Below, piece after piece: positions 6,330 through 7,703 of a stretch of DNA of 7,703 nt. Made by a program: the position numbers and the translations under genes. The notes under the pieces are model-generated. The model saw nothing but the letters and a program-made list of their open reading frames with translations. It searched no databases and was not told the origin of the DNA. How positions within the stretch are numbered: the first letter of the stretch is position 1; each line of letters opens with the position of its first letter. Source of the DNA: an uncultured Gemella sp. (GTDB taxonomy: Bacteria; Bacillota; Bacilli; Staphylococcales; Gemellaceae); NCBI GenBank assembly GCA_945929765.1, contig CAMEOL010000047.1, positions 1 to 7,703 of the forward strand. The letters are read 5' to 3'.

Positions 6330-6358
6330 TATACATTTTATTTTGTTAATAGTATAAT
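6330..6358 (+). promoter_or_regulatory. Promoter of dps
   Basis: TATACA (6330-6335) and a perfect TATAAT (6353-6358) are 17 bases apart, giving a leader of about 25 bases to the ATG at 6390. A second overlapping TATAAT (6359-6364) has a poorer -35. The AT-rich block around the -10 also resembles a PerR operator. Confidence 0.6.
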
Positions 6359-6366
6359 TATAATAT
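6352..6366. promoter_or_regulatory. Possible PerR operator (Per box) overlapping the dps -10
   Basis: The 15 bases GTATAATTATAATAT match 12 of 15 positions of the Bacillus Per-box consensus TTATAATTATTATAA. Binding here would cover the -10 and the start site, as expected for repression relieved by peroxide. Dps/MrgA is a classic PerR target in Bacillus and relatives. The match is modest given the AT-rich background. Confidence 0.35.
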
Positions 6367-6389
6367 AAATTCTAGAGGAGGTAAATATA

Positions 6390-6824
6390 ATGACTCAACA
6401 CGAACAACTTAACAAATTGGTAGCTAATTTAACAGTTCTTTATACAAAACTACACAGTTTTCACTGGTATGTTAAAGGTAGCTCTTTCTACACATTACAC
6501 GAAGTATTCGAAAAATATTATGACCATGTAACAGCAACGCTTGACGAAGTAGCAGAAAGGTTTCTTGCTATCGGGGGTCGTCCTGTTTCTACACTGAAAG
6601 GTTCGCTAGAATTAGCTACTATCACAGAAGCTACAGAAAAAGAATCTACTCAAGAAATGGTTCAAGCTGTACTAGCCGACTTCACATTACTTATTAATGA
6701 CTTAGCCGAATTAATGGAAAGCTCAGAAGAAGCAAACGATCAAGGGACTGCTGATTTAGCACTAGGTCTAAAAACAGAACTTGAAAAAAATGTTTGGATG
6801 CTTAAAGCATATTTAGAAAAATAA
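6390..6824 (+). CDS. dps: Dps family iron-storage / DNA-protection ferritin-like protein
   Basis: A 144-residue protein with start ATG 6390 and GAGGAGG (6375-6381) eight bases upstream. The inter-subunit ferroxidase ligands of the Dps family are present in order. His25 lies in KLHSFHWYVKG, His37 in TLHEVFE, and Asp52 and Glu56 in LDEVAERFLAIGGRP. This order and spacing match Listeria Dps (31, 43, 58, 62 with an offset of six). Dps proteins form hollow dodecamers in the cytoplasm that oxidise Fe(II) with hydrogen peroxide and store the ferric mineral, limiting Fenton damage. The N-terminus is short and lacks a Lys-rich tail, so direct DNA binding is doubtful, as for Listeria ferritin. The gene is monocistronic, with its own promoter and terminator, and may be under peroxide control. 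Confidence 0.95.
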   Translation: MTQHEQLNKLVANLTVLYTKLHSFHWYVKGSSFYTLHEVFEKYYDHVTATLDEVAERFLAIGGRPVSTLKGSLELATITEATEKESTQEMVQAVLADFTLLINDLAELMESSEEANDQGTADLALGLKTELEKNVWMLKAYLEK

Positions 6825-6872
6825 TATTTAATTACGTTCACACTTTAATTTAAATACTTATATACAAAATAG

Positions 6873-6922
6873 GAAACTGTCCAAAATCTTAGAACAAGGT
6901 TATAGAGGACAGTTTCTTTCTT
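6873..6922 (+). terminator. Terminator of dps
   Basis: GAAACTGTCC (6873-6882) pairs perfectly with GGACAGTTTC (6907-6916) around a 24-base loop. The pyrimidine tract TTTCTTTCTT runs through the end of the stem. It lies about 50 bases after the dps stop. The loop is long for an intrinsic terminator, so a mobile-element remnant with the same inverted ends is a weaker alternative. Confidence 0.65.
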
Positions 6923-6959
6923 AATTATAGATACTTATTTACTCCATTAAACTTAAATA

Positions 6960-6999
6960 ATAATAAAAACTTCTAAGCAACGATAACGTTACTCAGAAG
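6960..6999 (-). terminator. Terminator of the PspC-domain gene
   Basis: Read on the minus strand, CTTCTGAGTAACG and CGTTGCTTAGAAG form a 13-bp stem with two G-U wobbles and a TTAT loop, followed by a T-rich tract (GTTTTTATTA). Read on the plus strand, the two wobbles become C-A mismatches. The element is therefore best suited to transcripts of the minus-strand gene, whose stop is about 98 bases upstream of it. Confidence 0.75.
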
Positions 7000-7096
7000 C
7001 TGGCATTATTTGAAATTATCTTTTAAAAAAATTTTTCCCTAAACTATCACTTAGAAATTAAAGTTTAAATCACTACTAAATTCTTTTAACTATAAA

Positions 7097-7420
7097 TTAT
7101 AATTCACGTCCATTGACATCGATATAATCTTCACGTCTATAATTATTGCTATAATTTCTATAAATGTTCTTAAAGTTATCTACTGTTACAACTTTCTTCG
7201 GCATTATACTCGCCAAGAATAAATAGAATAAAATCGATAACCCTAATGTAACTGGTAAACTAATTAAAAACACTAGTCTTACCAACCAAACATTTATTCT
7301 AAATTTACTAGCTAAACCGCTGCAAACTCCACTTATTAGTTTCTTATCTGCTTTATAAACACCTAGTAAACTAAATATTGTTTTAAAAACTAATTGGACA
7401 TTTTTGAAAATTTTCTTCAT
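7097..7420 (-). CDS. PspC-domain membrane protein
   Basis: A 107-residue protein from the ATG at 7420. Residues about 22-77 match the PspC domain. KLISGVCSGLASKFRIN (27-43) corresponds to the family's KxIaGVCgGLAexfgid, followed by WLVRLVFLISL and one or two membrane-spanning stretches (about 48-72) ending in ASIMPKK, the usual 'xlimPee' end. The first 20 residues form an amphipathic lead (VQLVFKTIFSLL). The tail after 77 is short, hydrophilic and rich in Tyr, Asn and Arg (NIYRNYSNNYRRED). In enterobacteria PspC is part of the phage-shock envelope-stress response. In Bacilli, small stand-alone PspC proteins are common and mostly uncharacterised; some act in envelope-stress signalling (LiaI/LiaF-type loci). 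No liaFSR or pspA is visible. The gene is monocistronic and terminated at 6960-6999. Confidence 0.88.
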   Translation of the reverse strand: MKKIFKNVQLVFKTIFSLLGVYKADKKLISGVCSGLASKFRINVWLVRLVFLISLPVTLGLSILFYLFLASIMPKKVVTVDNFKNIYRNYSNNYRREDYIDVNGREL

Positions 7421-7426
7421 ATCTAT

Positions 7427-7432
7427 CACCTC
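7427..7432 (-). promoter_or_regulatory. Ribosome binding site deciding the PspC-protein start
   Basis: GAGGTG on the minus strand lies six bases before the ATG at 7420. The alternative in-frame GTG at 7429 is part of this Shine-Dalgarno sequence and cannot be the start served by it. Confidence 0.7.
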
Positions 7433-7450
7433 TATGGATATCTTTTATTT

Positions 7451-7459
7451 ATTGTAACA
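7451..7459 (-). promoter_or_regulatory. Possible extended -10 element of the PspC-protein gene
   Basis: Read on the minus strand TGTTACAAT carries a five-of-six -10 hexamer (TACAAT, 7456-7451) with TG one base upstream. No good -35 is found 16-18 bases away, so this is tentative. A TATAAT further upstream also lacks a -35. Confidence 0.3.
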
Positions 7460-7584
7460 TATAAACTTTAAACATACATTAATTTTTATAAAAAATTTAT
7501 TATACTTATTTTTAACACTCTATTTTAACAATCCATTCATTTAATAATTAACTAATTTTCGTTATTGTTTTATCACAGTTACTC

Positions 7585-7605
7585 AAAAAAAAAAAAAAAA
7601 AAAAA
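7585..7605. repeat. Poly(A) homopolymer tract of 21 bases
   Basis: Twenty-one consecutive A residues are followed by GAAAA. No gene is adjacent except the distal upstream region of the PspC-protein gene, and no hairpin precedes the tract on either strand, so it is not a recognisable terminator. Confidence 0.9.
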
Positions 7606-7703
7606 GAAAACGATAGTCTGTCTCTTAAAAAAAAGTTTCCAATTTTTTTTTGTTTTTTTTTAATTGGGTAAAAAATTTTAAAGAAAAAAGATTGGTTTTG
7701 TTC
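7606..7703. other. Low-complexity window end with T9-G-T9 between CCAA and AATTGG
   Basis: No coding potential is seen. The stretch contains A8 (7627-7634) and then CCAA followed by nine T, one G and nine T (7643-7661), closed by AATTGG (7662-7667). CCAATT (7639-7644) and AATTGG are inverted repeats around the T-tract. The last 30 bases are also A/T runs. Confidence 0.5.

Overview
The window is AT-rich DNA (GC roughly 30% by eye). It has strong GGAGG-type ribosome binding sites, TATAAT-like -10 boxes and hairpin-plus-U-tract terminators. Together with YidD, a small Dps, a PspC-domain protein and a NatA/NatB-like ABC pair, this points to a low-GC Gram-positive bacterium of the Bacilli. Gemella or a close relative is plausible, but nothing here settles the genus. 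No rRNA, tRNA, CRISPR array, transposase or phage gene is visible.

Layout, left to right. (1) Positions 1-804 hold the C-terminal two thirds of an HI0933/BaiN-type FAD-dependent oxidoreductase whose start lies outside the window. (2) A flavodoxin-like gene (899-1444, +) has its own extended -10 promoter and ends at a symmetric bidirectional terminator (1493-1528). (3) Two minus-strand genes face it: a two-domain YdeI/OmpD-associated-like protein (3178-2540), then an alpha/beta hydrolase with a GHSLGG nucleophile elbow (2527-1532). They are 12 bases apart and look like one transcript. (4) A minus-strand ABC exporter pair, ATPase (5611-4700) and six-helix permease (4707-3484), overlaps by 8 bases and ends at a nested hairpin (3311-3370). 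(5) yidD (6052-5804, -) ends in an unusual terminator whose stem contains a perfect (AT)14 microsatellite. (6) dps (6390-6824, +) has a sigma-A-like promoter overlapped by a sequence resembling a PerR operator. (7) A minus-strand PspC-domain membrane protein (7420-7097) has a terminator that pairs fully only in its own direction. (8) The last 120 bases are very rich in homopolymers, including A21.

The window is a set of small, independently terminated housekeeping and stress-related units, not one pathway. Three units concern the envelope: the ABC pair, YidD and PspC. Two or three concern redox or oxidative stress: the FAD oxidoreductase, the flavodoxin and Dps. The hydrolase with its YdeI-like partner is the least understood unit. 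I do not see a convincing new biological system. The most notable signals are the self-complementary microsatellite inside the yidD terminator, the possible Per box at dps, and the uncharacterised hydrolase/YdeI-like gene pair.
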